Source: Jilunia laotingensis
GTDB taxonomy: Bacteria; Bacteroidota; Bacteroidia; Bacteroidales; Bacteroidaceae
Assembly (NCBI RefSeq): GCF_014385165.1
Contig: NZ_JACRTF010000001.1
Location: 1,674,001 to 1,738,000, forward strand
Length of the DNA stretch: 64,000 nt
Reading direction: 5' to 3'
A program made the position numbers and the translations under genes. Shown in pieces: positions 43,995-52,896 of this stretch. The notes beneath the pieces were generated by a model. That model was not told where the DNA came from, did not search any database, and was given only the letters and a program-made list of their open reading frames with translations. How positions within the stretch are numbered: position 1 is the stretch's first letter; each line of letters starts with the position of its first letter.

Positions 43995-45344
43995 TTAGAA
44001 AATGATACCCACACCGGCAGTCACCTGGTGTTGTTTGAAGTTGACAGTGTTGAAGCCTGCTGAAAGAAGGAATCCTTTTAGCCGGAGTATGGCACCTAAC
44101 TCTACGGCTACTCCCGAGGCAGAGTGATCCGTGTTTTTATACCAATTGTCTTCTGTGTCAGCTTCGAGCCATGCGTAGGTACGGCTGCCGTATCCAACAC
44201 CGACATACCCATAGAGTGGTTTGACCAACCGGCGAAGATATCCGGCAGTGAAACAGAGATAAGACTTTTCGGTCTTTCCCGGTTCATAAATGATTGACGA
44301 ACCGTCCGCGGTCTTTTGGCTGTCACTACATTCTCCTACGGTCTTCACTGAATTGAAATCGCTTCGGAAAGCAGCATAAAATCCGTTGGTACGGGTGAAT
44401 CCGATCATGCCTCCGAAAGAAGTCTGACCACCTCCACCGAAACCGGCTTGCGCCATAATCAGCGTGTTCATCGGTACTTTCGGTTTGATGGTGGATTTCA
44501 TCGTAAACGTGGGGCGTACGGTTTCTCCTGCCATTACGTTCAGTAGGGTGTCGATAGGGAAATAAGTAGTCTTCTCGATCCGTACTTTGTATTCTTTGAG
44601 TGCCATCCGGTCACTCCGGTAAGGCGTTTTGCCGACAAGTACGCTGTCTATGTATACATCGGCATCCTGTTCGGGCAAGGAAAATATCTCCATGTAGCCG
44701 AATTTAGGCTTCAGCGCAACACTCTTTGTGACAGGTGTGTTTTCCAGTTTGATGATACCGGCATCAGATTGGTACATGGGAGCTTCTACGCGGTAAGTAT
44801 GCTCTCCCTTGGGCATGGTAGCATTGAAGAGTCCGTTTTCTATAGGCACTAATTCATCGTCGATGTAGACATTGGCGGTAGCCGGTTCGGGACGTACGAC
44901 GAGGAACTGCATGTTGTTTTCCATTACCGGTTTGTCCTCTTCTCCGCCTGTATTAAGTACCATCTCGTACACGGTAGCTTTTTCGATGATGTCGGGATAG
45001 AAGTAGTTTCTCAAAATACCCAGTTTGTCGTGAAGGATGGAGATACGGCGTGCCCCTCTCGGAACATATATCCAGACTTCTCCCGTTTTGTTTTCACGGG
45101 CGGTGATTCCCAGTGCATCGGGCTCGAACATCAGCTCTTTTTCAGTCGTTACAATACGGATCAATGCACATACTTCTCCGTTTTGATCCCTTTTTGGAGC
45201 AGTGACTCTTGCTGTGATGTCACTTTCCATCTTCTGAAAGGACGCTACGCTAATTTTGCTTTGCTGTGCCATAACTCGGACAGCGGGGCAAAAAGAAAGT
45301 AAAATTATGAGCAGTAGCCAGTGTTTTGTGATACTGTTTAACAT
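43995..45344 (-). CDS. PEGA-domain outer-membrane protein
   Basis: A 449-residue protein with a signal peptide (about 1-27, ending VMAQ). Two PEGA-type beta repeats are visible: ATANVYIDDELVPIENGLFN with KGEHTYRVEAPMYQ (about 155-210) and DADVYIDSVLVGKTPYRSDR with EYKVRIEKTTYFP (about 228-270). The C-terminal ~150 residues are a beta-barrel-like region (FGGMIGFTRTNGFYAAFRSD, TAGYLRRLVKPLYGYVGVGY), ending VTAGVGIIF, as in outer-membrane strands. It probably holds the PEGA domains at the cell surface. It is the first gene of the operon; a -7 box lies 38 bp upstream. Confidence 0.85.
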   Translation of the reverse strand: MLNSITKHWLLLIILLSFCPAVRVMAQQSKISVASFQKMESDITARVTAPKRDQNGEVCALIRIVTTEKELMFEPDALGITARENKTGEVWIYVPRGARRISILHDKLGILRNYFYPDIIEKATVYEMVLNTGGEEDKPVMENNMQFLVVRPEPATANVYIDDELVPIENGLFNATMPKGEHTYRVEAPMYQSDAGIIKLENTPVTKSVALKPKFGYMEIFSLPEQDADVYIDSVLVGKTPYRSDRMALKEYKVRIEKTTYFPIDTLLNVMAGETVRPTFTMKSTIKPKVPMNTLIMAQAGFGGGGQTSFGGMIGFTRTNGFYAAFRSDFNSVKTVGECSDSQKTADGSSIIYEPGKTEKSYLCFTAGYLRRLVKPLYGYVGVGYGSRTYAWLEADTEDNWYKNTDHSASGVAVELGAILRLKGFLLSAGFNTVNFKQHQVTAGVGIIF

Positions 45345-45382
45345 GTTTGTTTTTTAGTTAGGTTGTTTTTAAAATCGTTATG

Positions 45383-45390
45383 CAAATGTA
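45383..45390 (-). promoter_or_regulatory. -7 box of the PEGA-FN3-LRR operon
   Basis: CAAATGTA on the plus strand reads TACATTTG on the minus strand, 38 bp before the start at 45344. -33 not clear. Confidence 0.4.
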
Positions 45391-45559
45391 GTTAACATCT
45401 TTGAATAATAATTACTATCATGCAATAAAAAACAGATAAAATGTTGTATATTAGACTTAAACGAAGCATGATGTCACGGTTTTCCGTGACAAAGTAAACG
45501 GTCTGTTAGGTATTTGTTTATTACTGTTGCGGTTGTAAGGGGGAGGTGGCTTACCGGTC

Positions 45560-45691
45560 ATTAATATCTGTTTTGTTGGCTATTGCTATCCAGCGTGATA
45601 ACCTTTAACACCCATCGCGCTGGTCATTAACATCCATCGCGCTGGATATTAATAGTTATCGAGTGGTTTATTGATGCCCATTGCGCAGAGT
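45560..45691. repeat. 22-bp tandem repeat array, six units
   Basis: Units start at 45560, 45582, 45604, 45626, 45648 and 45670. The best copy is ATTAACATCCATCGCGCTGG (45626); others are TTTAACACCCATCGCGCTGG, ATTAATAGTTATCGAGTGGT and ATTGATGCCCATTGCGCAGA, each plus two bases. The array lies between two divergent promoters and shares its unit with the array at 11034. Confidence 0.85.
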
Positions 45692-45731
45692 ATGCGCAAA
45701 TAGCGAATCGCAAAGAATTTCTTCATAAACA

Positions 45732-45762
45732 TTTCTTATGTTAAGTGGAAACGCTATATTTG
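45732..45762 (+). promoter_or_regulatory. Promoter of the acyl-CoA synthetase gene
   Basis: TTTC (45732-45735) in the -33 position and TATATTTG (45755-45762) as -7, 19 bp apart; 31 bp to the ATG. Confidence 0.6.
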
Positions 45763-45793
45763 TGCATCAATAACCGAATAATATACAATCATT

Positions 45794-47854
45794 ATGATTA
45801 CACACCAGTTACTCCGCCCCGAGAGCATTGTTGTAGTGGGCGCATCAAACAATGTGCATAAGCCCGGTGGCGCTATTTTGAAGAATCTTATCAGCGGTGG
45901 TTACCGTGGAGAGCTTCGTGCCGTTAATCCTAAAGAGCAAGAAGTGCAAGGTGTCCCTTCCTTCGCAAGCGCGGAAGAAATTCCCGATACGGATCTGGCC
46001 ATTCTTGCTATTCCCGCCCAGCTGTGTCCCGATGTGGTAGAAACCTTGGCAAGCCAAAAGCAGACGAAGGCATTCATCATTCTTTCTGCCGGTTTTGGCG
46101 AAGAGACGCACGAGGGAGCATTGCTGGAAGACCGCATCTTGGAGATTGTAAATAAATATGGTGCCTCGTTGATCGGGCCGAACTGTATCGGACTGATGAA
46201 CACTTGGCATCACAGCGTGTTCAGCCAACCGATTCCGCAGCTTAACCCGAAGGGCGTTGATTTAATTTCCAGTTCCGGTGCCACCGCAGTATTTATCTTG
46301 GAGAGTGCGGTGACGAAAGGTTTACAGTTCAATTCCGTATGGTCTGTGGGAAATGCCAAACAGATCGGTGTGGAAGATGTACTGGCTTATATGGACGAAA
46401 ATTATGATCCGGAAAAAGATTCGAATTTAAAGCTACTCTATATAGAAAGCATCGGTGATCCCGACCGGCTGTTGTTCCACGCTGCCTCTTTGATCAAGAA
46501 AGGCTGCAAGATAGCAGCGATTAAGGCGGGAAGTTCGGAAAGCGGAAGCCGTGCGGCATCTTCGCATACGGGAGCAATCGCCAGTTCCGATTCGGCAGTG
46601 GAAGCATTGTTCCGCAAGGCCGGTATTGTCCGTTGCTATTCGCGGGAGGAACTGACCACGGTAGGTTGTGTCTTCACATTGCCGGAATTGCGGGGCAAGA
46701 ACTTTGCCATCATCACTCATGCCGGAGGTCCGGGTGTGATGTTGACCGATGCATTGAGCAAAGGCGGTCTGAATGTTCCCCGTCTGTCGGGTGCTGCTGC
46801 CGAAGAATTGAAATCCAAATTATTCCCCGGAGCCTCTGTGGGAAATCCGATCGATATACTTGCAACGGGAACACCGGAGCATCTTAAACTCTGTATCGAC
46901 TACTGCGAAGAAGAGTTTGAGAACATAGATGCCATGATGGCTATCTTCGGTACGCCGGGACTGGTGACGATGTTCGATATGTACGATGTGCTGGACGAGA
47001 AGATGAGAACCTGCCGTAAACCGATCTTCCCTATCCTACCTTCTATCAATACAGCGGGCGCAGAAGTAGCGGCTTTCCTGGAAAAGGGACATGTGAACTT
47101 TGCAGACGAAGTGACCTTGGGTACGGCATTGTCAAGGATCGTGAACGCACCCCAACCGGCAAACAATGAGATTGAACTCTTCGGAGTGGATGTGCCACGT
47201 ATCCGCCGTATCATCGATTCTGTTCCGGAAGATGGCTATATTTCTCCCCATCACGTGCAATCATTGCTCCAGGCTGCCGGTATCCCGGTGGTAGAGGAAT
47301 TTGTTTCCAGCAAGAAGGAAGATGTACTTGCTTTTGGCCGGCGTTGCGGTTTCCCAGTGGTAGCCAAGGTAGTAGGTCCGGTACACAAATCGGATGTGGG
47401 AGGTGTGGTATTGAATATTAAGGGCGAAGAACACCTGGCATTGGAGTTCGACCGCATGATGCAGATTCCCGATGCGACTGCCATCATGGTACAGCCCATG
47501 TTGAAGGGCACAGAACTGTTCATCGGAGCGAAGTATGAACAGAAGTTCGGGCACGTGGTGCTTTGCGGATTGGGCGGCATCTTCGTGGAAGTCCTGAAAG
47601 ATGTCTCTTCCGGGCTTGCCCCGTTGTCATACGAGGAGGCTTACTCCATGATTCATTCCTTGCGGGCATATAAGATCATTCAGGGAACCCGCGGACAGAA
47701 AGGGGTAAATGAAGATAAATTTGCCGAGATCATTGTCCGTCTTTCAACCTTGTTGCGTTTCGCTACGGAGATCAAGGAAATGGACATCAACCCGCTGTTG
47801 GCCACCGAAACGGATGTGATAGCGGTGGATGCGCGTATCCGTATAGAAAAATAA
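45794..47854 (+). CDS. ADP-forming acetyl/acyl-CoA synthetase (fused alpha-beta)
   Basis: A 686-residue protein of the acetate-CoA ligase (ADP-forming) family. Residues ~5-140 form the CoA-binding Rossmann domain (SIVVVGASNNVHKPGGAILK), ~150-300 a succinyl-CoA-synthetase-like domain with phosphohistidine His258 in ASSHTGAIAS, and ~475-686 an ATP-grasp domain (CGFPVVAKVVGPVHKSDVGG; QPMLKGTELFIGAKYEQKFG). It interconverts acyl-CoA, ADP and phosphate with acid, CoA and ATP, so it can gain ATP from acetyl-CoA or propionyl-CoA in fermentation. It is a single gene with its own promoter. Confidence 0.92.
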   Translation: MITHQLLRPESIVVVGASNNVHKPGGAILKNLISGGYRGELRAVNPKEQEVQGVPSFASAEEIPDTDLAILAIPAQLCPDVVETLASQKQTKAFIILSAGFGEETHEGALLEDRILEIVNKYGASLIGPNCIGLMNTWHHSVFSQPIPQLNPKGVDLISSSGATAVFILESAVTKGLQFNSVWSVGNAKQIGVEDVLAYMDENYDPEKDSNLKLLYIESIGDPDRLLFHAASLIKKGCKIAAIKAGSSESGSRAASSHTGAIASSDSAVEALFRKAGIVRCYSREELTTVGCVFTLPELRGKNFAIITHAGGPGVMLTDALSKGGLNVPRLSGAAAEELKSKLFPGASVGNPIDILATGTPEHLKLCIDYCEEEFENIDAMMAIFGTPGLVTMFDMYDVLDEKMRTCRKPIFPILPSINTAGAEVAAFLEKGHVNFADEVTLGTALSRIVNAPQPANNEIELFGVDVPRIRRIIDSVPEDGYISPHHVQSLLQAAGIPVVEEFVSSKKEDVLAFGRRCGFPVVAKVVGPVHKSDVGGVVLNIKGEEHLALEFDRMMQIPDATAIMVQPMLKGTELFIGAKYEQKFGHVVLCGLGGIFVEVLKDVSSGLAPLSYEEAYSMIHSLRAYKIIQGTRGQKGVNEDKFAEIIVRLSTLLRFATEIKEMDINPLLATETDVIAVDARIRIEK

Positions 47855-47922
47855 AAACTGTTTTGACCGGATTCTGATATTAATTGACTCTACTTTGCTG
47901 TTTTAAAAAGCATAGTTGGGGT

Positions 47923-47930
47923 ATCTTTGC
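47923..47930 (+). promoter_or_regulatory. -7 box of the GH43/alpha-alpha-barrel operon
   Basis: TATCTTTG matches TAnnTTTG. TTTG at 47895-47898 is 24 bp upstream, slightly longer than usual. Confidence 0.5.
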
Positions 47931-47975
47931 AACACTGAGATACTGAATAAAAACTGCTATGTTAATTTTAAAACC

Positions 47976-48992
47976 ATGAAAAGAAATTTGATGCTTACCT
48001 TGTTTGCATGCTCGTTCGCTTCTTTGGCGTTCGCACAGTGTGATTCAAAAGAAGCCTGCAGCAAGAAAACTGGAAAAGATGCGTCTGTGTACCAGAATCC
48101 GGTCATTAATTATAGTCTTCCCGATCCGACGGTCATTGAAGGAGATGACGGGTATTTCTATGTATATGCCACGGAAAACATCCGTAATGTTCCTATTCAC
48201 CGTTCCAAGGATTTGGTGCATTGGGAATCGGTCGGTACTGCTTTTACCGACGAAACCCGTCCCACTTTCGAGCCGAAAGGAAATGTCTGGGCACCGGATA
48301 TCAATAAAATAGGCGATAAATATGTGATGTACTACTCCATGTCCAAATGGGGTGGTGAATGGACTTGTGGCATCGGCATTGCGACTGCCGACAAACCCGA
48401 AGGACCTTTTACAGACCGTGGCATGCTCTTCCGCAGCAACGAGATCGGTGTGCAGAACTCAATCGACCCTTTCTATATAGATGATAACGGGAAGAAATAT
48501 CTTTTTTGGGGTAGCTTTCGCGGAATTTATGCCATCGAGCTTACTGGTGACGGGCTGGCTTTGAAGAAGGGAGAAAAGCCGAGGCAGATTGCAGGCACTG
48601 CATACGAAGGTACTTACATTCATAAACATGACGGATATTACTATCTGTTTGCCTCCATTGGTAGCTGCTGTGAAGGTGTGAAGAGTACGTATACAACGGT
48701 GGTCGGACGATCCCGTTCGCTGTTCGGTCCTTATCTGGACAAGAAGGGTGAATCGATGCTGGACAATCACCACGAAATTCTGATCCATAAAAATGAAGCC
48801 TTTGTAGGGACCGGTCACAATTCGGAGATCGTCACGGACAAAGCTGGCAACGACTGGATGCTTTATCATGCGGTGAGCATTGCCAATCCCGAAGGGAGAG
48901 TACTGATGCTCGACCAGGTTCATTGGAAAGACGGCTGGCCGTTTGTAAAAACGACCTCTCCATCACTGAAAGAAAATAAACCATTATTATAA
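47976..48992 (+). CDS. Glycoside hydrolase family 43
   Basis: A 338-residue secreted enzyme from the ATG at 47976; in-frame codons upstream lie in the leader. The signal peptide runs to about residue 20 (SFASLAFAQ). Catalytic residues are Asp50 (YSLPDPTV), Asp164 (NSIDPFYI) and Glu211 (AYEGTYIH). GNVWAPDI is the conserved blade-2 element. The fold is a five-bladed propeller that acts on arabinan-, xylan- or galactan-type plant glycans; sequence gives no firm specificity. It is followed by a putative alpha/alpha-barrel enzyme 21 bp downstream, so the two are a pair. Confidence 0.9.
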   Translation: MKRNLMLTLFACSFASLAFAQCDSKEACSKKTGKDASVYQNPVINYSLPDPTVIEGDDGYFYVYATENIRNVPIHRSKDLVHWESVGTAFTDETRPTFEPKGNVWAPDINKIGDKYVMYYSMSKWGGEWTCGIGIATADKPEGPFTDRGMLFRSNEIGVQNSIDPFYIDDNGKKYLFWGSFRGIYAIELTGDGLALKKGEKPRQIAGTAYEGTYIHKHDGYYYLFASIGSCCEGVKSTYTTVVGRSRSLFGPYLDKKGESMLDNHHEILIHKNEAFVGTGHNSEIVTDKAGNDWMLYHAVSIANPEGRVLMLDQVHWKDGWPFVKTTSPSLKENKPLL

Positions 48993-49013
48993 CCATACAC
49001 GACTTTATTTATC

Positions 49014-51053
49014 ATGAAATTTACTCTTAAAAGACTTTGCACGGGTGCATTGATGACAATTCTATGTACACATGCAGGAGCTATCGATTACACTCCGCAG
49101 AATGCTGAAGCGACATTGATGTTAAAAACTCCCGGCAATCATTCCGTGACTTATCCGCTCTCCATGAAGAAAGCGGACAACGGATATTGTACTTACGAAC
49201 TGGTTTCCGGACGGGCTATTCCGGTAACTGTTTATCAGAAACTCACGGGTGAGGGGGACAAACGCCAGGTAACGACTTTCATCACTGCACTGGAAGATAT
49301 TTATTTCAATTATAATCAATCGGTTCGTACCGGCTTTCGTCACGATGATTGCCAGTTTTATATGCCCGGTTTCTGGTATCGCCGCAATCTTCGTTCACCG
49401 GAGAAGGCTCCTTCGTTTCATACGTCGGACAGTTGGACGGTACGTGAAGACCGCTTAAGTACCCCTTTGACCGGGATTTTCAATGAGAAGAGCGGGAGTT
49501 ATATGACGGTAGTCCGTCTCGACAAACCGGTAACGGATGCTTTGACTACTCATAAGGAGGGTGAAGTGATCCTTTCCGGCACTACTTCAATCGGCTTTAC
49601 CGGATTTGAGAATAAAGAGGGGCAGGCTTCCTTGTCATTTGGCTTTCCGTATATGGAAACACCGAAAACTTACATTCGGAAACTGACTTTGGCTCCTTCG
49701 GTAACTGCTTTTCAGTTGTTGAAAAAGGGAGAAACCATCTCTTTTACTTGGGAGATTCATGAAGGAAAGGGAGCGGACTTCTCCGATTTTGTAAGTCGCA
49801 CCTGGGAATATAGTTACGATACATTCCGTCCCGAACCGGTAGCTACACCTTACACAACGGAGAAGATGAAAGAAGTGATCAGCAATTACTTTGTAGAGAG
49901 TTTCGTCGAGAGCAATCCATTGGTTTACAACTCCGGTGTGCATATGCGTACCGATGACTGCGCCAATACCGGTGTGGCGGAAGTCGGTTTTGTGGGCCGT
50001 GCTTTATTGAATGCCTTCAATGCGTGGGAATATGGCTGGCAAACCAATCGGGATGAGCTAAAGGCGAATGCAATCAAAGTATTCGACAGTTATCTGAAGA
50101 ATGGTTTTTCCGAAGCGGGTTTTTTCAATGAGTTTGTAAACTATAAAAATAACTTTGTAGATCCTGTCCACAGCATTCGCCGTCAATCCGAAGGCATTTA
50201 TGCAATGCTTCATTTCCTTGAATACGAGAGGGAAAATGGTCGCCGCCACCCGGAATGGGATCAGCGCATGAAAAAGATGTTAGATATGTTCATGCAGTTA
50301 CAGAATCCGGACGGTAGTTTCCCACGCAAGTTCAAAGATGACTTTTCTATTGTCGATCGTAGTGGAGGAAGTACACCATCGGCTACACTGCCGTTGGTAA
50401 TGGCTTATAAATATTTTAAAGATAAGCGTTATTTGGAGAGTGCCAAACGTACTGCCGGTTATTTGGAAAAGGAACTGATCTCTAAGTCGGATTATTTCTC
50501 TTCGACGTTGGATGCTAATTGTGAAGATAAGGAAGCGTCTCTCTATGCTGCCACGGCAACCTATTATTTGGCTTTGATTACAAAAGGAGAGGAACACCGC
50601 CATTATGCGGATTTGACCAAGAAAGCTTCTTACTTTGCTCTTTCTTGGTATTATATGTGGGATGTGCCTTTTGCACCGGGACAGATGCTAGGTGACATCG
50701 GCTTGCAAACCCGTGGTTGGGGGAATGTTTCGGTAGAAAACAATCACATCGACGTGTTCGTCTTTGAATTTGCTTCCGTGCTTGATTGGCTTTCAAAGGA
50801 ATATAATGAACCTCGTTTTGCACGGTTCGCTGAAGTCATCAATACTTCCATGCGCCAACTTTTGCCTTACGAGGGACATCTGTGTGGTGTGGCAAAGACG
50901 GGTTATTATCCGGAGGTTGTGCAACACACTAATTGGGATTATGGCCGTAATGGAAAAGGATATTACAATGACATTTTTGCTCCGGGCTGGACAGTGGCAT
51001 CCTTATGGGAATTGTTCTCACCGGGACGTGCGGAAAAGTTCTTGCAGAAATAA
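49014..51053 (+). CDS. Secreted (alpha/alpha)-barrel protein, putative glycoside-active enzyme
   Basis: A 679-residue exported protein (signal peptide about 1-23, ending HAGAID). Residues ~25-260 are a beta-sandwich-like N-domain; residues ~290-680 look like a helical toroid with repeated helix pairs (GVAEVGFVGRALLNAFNAWE, IRRQSEGIYAMLHFLEYE, KDKRYLESAKRTAGYLEKEL, AATATYYLALITKGEEHRHY). Acidic residues conserved between helices (NPDGSFPRKF, DLGLQTRGWG-like DIGLQTRGWG, YYNDIFAPGW) are candidates for catalysis, but I cannot name a CAZy family. Its operon partner is GH43, so a role in breaking a plant oligosaccharide is likely. Confidence 0.7.
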   Translation: MKFTLKRLCTGALMTILCTHAGAIDYTPQNAEATLMLKTPGNHSVTYPLSMKKADNGYCTYELVSGRAIPVTVYQKLTGEGDKRQVTTFITALEDIYFNYNQSVRTGFRHDDCQFYMPGFWYRRNLRSPEKAPSFHTSDSWTVREDRLSTPLTGIFNEKSGSYMTVVRLDKPVTDALTTHKEGEVILSGTTSIGFTGFENKEGQASLSFGFPYMETPKTYIRKLTLAPSVTAFQLLKKGETISFTWEIHEGKGADFSDFVSRTWEYSYDTFRPEPVATPYTTEKMKEVISNYFVESFVESNPLVYNSGVHMRTDDCANTGVAEVGFVGRALLNAFNAWEYGWQTNRDELKANAIKVFDSYLKNGFSEAGFFNEFVNYKNNFVDPVHSIRRQSEGIYAMLHFLEYERENGRRHPEWDQRMKKMLDMFMQLQNPDGSFPRKFKDDFSIVDRSGGSTPSATLPLVMAYKYFKDKRYLESAKRTAGYLEKELISKSDYFSSTLDANCEDKEASLYAATATYYLALITKGEEHRHYADLTKKASYFALSWYYMWDVPFAPGQMLGDIGLQTRGWGNVSVENNHIDVFVFEFASVLDWLSKEYNEPRFARFAEVINTSMRQLLPYEGHLCGVAKTGYYPEVVQHTNWDYGRNGKGYYNDIFAPGWTVASLWELFSPGRAEKFLQK

Positions 51054-51188
51054 TCTCTTTGTTTTTATTATTGTCAGATTCATGTTATGTCATAAAATAT
51101 GACTTCTGCAATTCTACAGAAAAAAACAGGAAAAGAGGATGGTTGTTGTTTTAAACAATTGATAATCAATATGCTTTTTGCCTCGTTT

Positions 51189-51298
51189 TACCTCGGTGAG
51201 GAACGCCCCTTTCCTCACCGATGAAGAGGCTGTTCCTCACCGATGAAGGGGGTGTTCATCGGTGCCCTTCAAGGTGTACCCCGGCACCGTGTGATATT
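51189..51298. repeat. 22-bp-period array with alternating hairpins
   Basis: Five 22-bp units (51189, 51211, 51233, 51255, 51277) in the gap between convergent genes. Units 2 and 3 are direct copies (TTCCTCACCGATGAAGAGGC, TTCCTCACCGATGAAGGGGG); units 1 and 4 have the complement. Stems: CGGTGAGGAA (51194-51203) with TTCCTCACCG (51211-51220); CACCGATGAA (51238-51247) with TTCATCGGTG (51255-51264); CGGTGCC (51260-51266) with GGCACCG (51283-51289), which competes with the second. All perfect. The remaining 51054-51188 shows no gene. Confidence 0.8.
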
Positions 51299-51329
51299 TG
51301 TACTTTCGGCTATCGGTTTATGTAAAATA

Positions 51330-52868
51330 TTATCCTGCCCAATTCTCCCTGTCCAAATTGCGGTAACTGATTGCTTCCGCTAGATGGGCGGGGCAAATCA
51401 GCTCACTATCCTCCAAGTCGGCAATCGTACGAGCTACTTTTAATATACGGTCGTAAGCACGGGCTGAAAGGTCGAATCGTTCCATGGCATTTCTTAGCAA
51501 CGCCAGTCCTTTACTGTCCGGCTGGGCATAGGTTGCCAAAAGCTTACTGGTCATTTGTGCATTACAGTAGATTCCGGATTGGCCGGCAAAACGTTTTTCT
51601 TGTATTTGTCTGGCTTTAATTACCCGTTTACGAATTTCACCGCTCGATTCTGCCGGCCGTCTGTTGGATATCTCTTCAAAAGGGACGGGGACAATCTCGA
51701 TTTGTATGTCTATACGGTCTAATAGAGGACCTGATATTCGGTTCAGGTATTTCTGAACTTGTCCGGGGCTGCAAACGCACTCTTTAGTCGGGTGGTTATA
51801 ATATCCACATGGGCAGGGATTCATGGACGCTACCAACATAAAGCTGGCGGGATAGTCGGTAGTGTATTTTACTCTTGAAATGGTGATCCGCCGGTCTTCT
51901 AACGGTTGGCGCAATACTTCCAATACGGCTCTACTGTATTCAGGTAATTCATCTAGGAAAAGGACACCATTATGAGCCAGACTGATTTCTCCCGGCTGGG
52001 GATAATTTCCACCTCCTACCATTGCTACTTGGGAGATGGTGTTATGTGGGTCACGGAAAGGGCGTTTCGATATGAGAGATGTATCACTGTTTAATTTTCC
52101 GGCAACGGAATGAATCTTGGTCGTTTCAAGGCTTTCTCCTAAAGAAAGGGGAGGAAGTATGGACGGTAAACGCTTGGCCATCATTGATTTTCCACTTCCC
52201 GGTGCACCTATCATTAGTAAATTATGTCCTCCGGCAGCGGCTACTTCGAGGGCACGTTTTACGTTCTCTTGTCCTTTGACGTCTTCGAAGTCATTTTCAA
52301 AGTTTTCTTGCTGGGCATAGAACTCCTCGCGGGTGTTAACCACGGTTGGTTGTAATTCGTATTTTCCATTGAAGAATTCGATGACTTCTTTGATATTCTC
52401 TACCCCGTAGACGGAAAGGTTATTGACTACGGCTGCTTCACGTGCGTTTTGTTTCGGAACAATTAATCCTTCGAACCCCTCTTCACGGGCTTTGATTGCA
52501 ATGGGAAGTGCCCCCTTGATAGGTTGGATACTTCCGTCGAGGCTCAGTTCTCCCATCATGACGAAGCGAGAAAGTTTCTCGGGAGAGATCGTTTCATTCG
52601 CTGATAATATACCGATGGCAAGTGGCAGGTCATAAGCAGAGCCTTCCTTACGGATATCTGCCGGAGCCATGTTTATGACAATGTTGCTGGTGGGCATTTT
52701 ATATCCCGTTACTTGCAATGCCGATATGATGCGTTGGTGGCTTTCTTTTACGGCAGAATCAGCTAGACCGACCAGATAGAACATACAACCTCTTGAACTA
52801 TTGACTTCTATGGTGATAAGTGTAGCATTTATTCCTTGTACGGCGGCTCCGTATACTTTAACAAGCAT
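51330..52868 (-). CDS. comM: YifB/ComM-family AAA+ ATPase (Mg-chelatase-like)
   Basis: A 512-residue protein. The N-terminal ~165 residues are the ChlI/Lon-like domain (GLADSAVKESHQRIISALQV, MAPADIRKEGSAYDLPLAIG), and residues ~195-395 are the AAA+ module with Walker A GAPGSGKS (221-228) and Walker B VLFLDELPE. The CPCGYYNHPTKECVCSPG stretch (about 358-375) is conserved in the family, and the C-terminal Mg-chelatase domain follows. ComM acts as a hexameric helicase that promotes branch migration in natural transformation; its role in Bacteroides is unclear. It is preceded by the TlpA-like gene with a 28-bp gap. Confidence 0.93.
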   Translation of the reverse strand: MLVKVYGAAVQGINATLITIEVNSSRGCMFYLVGLADSAVKESHQRIISALQVTGYKMPTSNIVINMAPADIRKEGSAYDLPLAIGILSANETISPEKLSRFVMMGELSLDGSIQPIKGALPIAIKAREEGFEGLIVPKQNAREAAVVNNLSVYGVENIKEVIEFFNGKYELQPTVVNTREEFYAQQENFENDFEDVKGQENVKRALEVAAAGGHNLLMIGAPGSGKSMMAKRLPSILPPLSLGESLETTKIHSVAGKLNSDTSLISKRPFRDPHNTISQVAMVGGGNYPQPGEISLAHNGVLFLDELPEYSRAVLEVLRQPLEDRRITISRVKYTTDYPASFMLVASMNPCPCGYYNHPTKECVCSPGQVQKYLNRISGPLLDRIDIQIEIVPVPFEEISNRRPAESSGEIRKRVIKARQIQEKRFAGQSGIYCNAQMTSKLLATYAQPDSKGLALLRNAMERFDLSARAYDRILKVARTIADLEDSELICPAHLAEAISYRNLDRENWAG

Positions 52869-52896
52869 GTTTTTCTTAGTATAGATTAAAAAAGGA

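Larger units (their letters stand above)
45345..45793. other. 449-bp divergent intergenic region
   Basis: No gene. Contents in order: the -7 box of the PEGA operon (45383-45390), an A/T-rich stretch, the 22-bp repeat array (45560-45691), and the promoter of the acyl-CoA synthetase gene (45732-45762). Confidence 0.65.
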
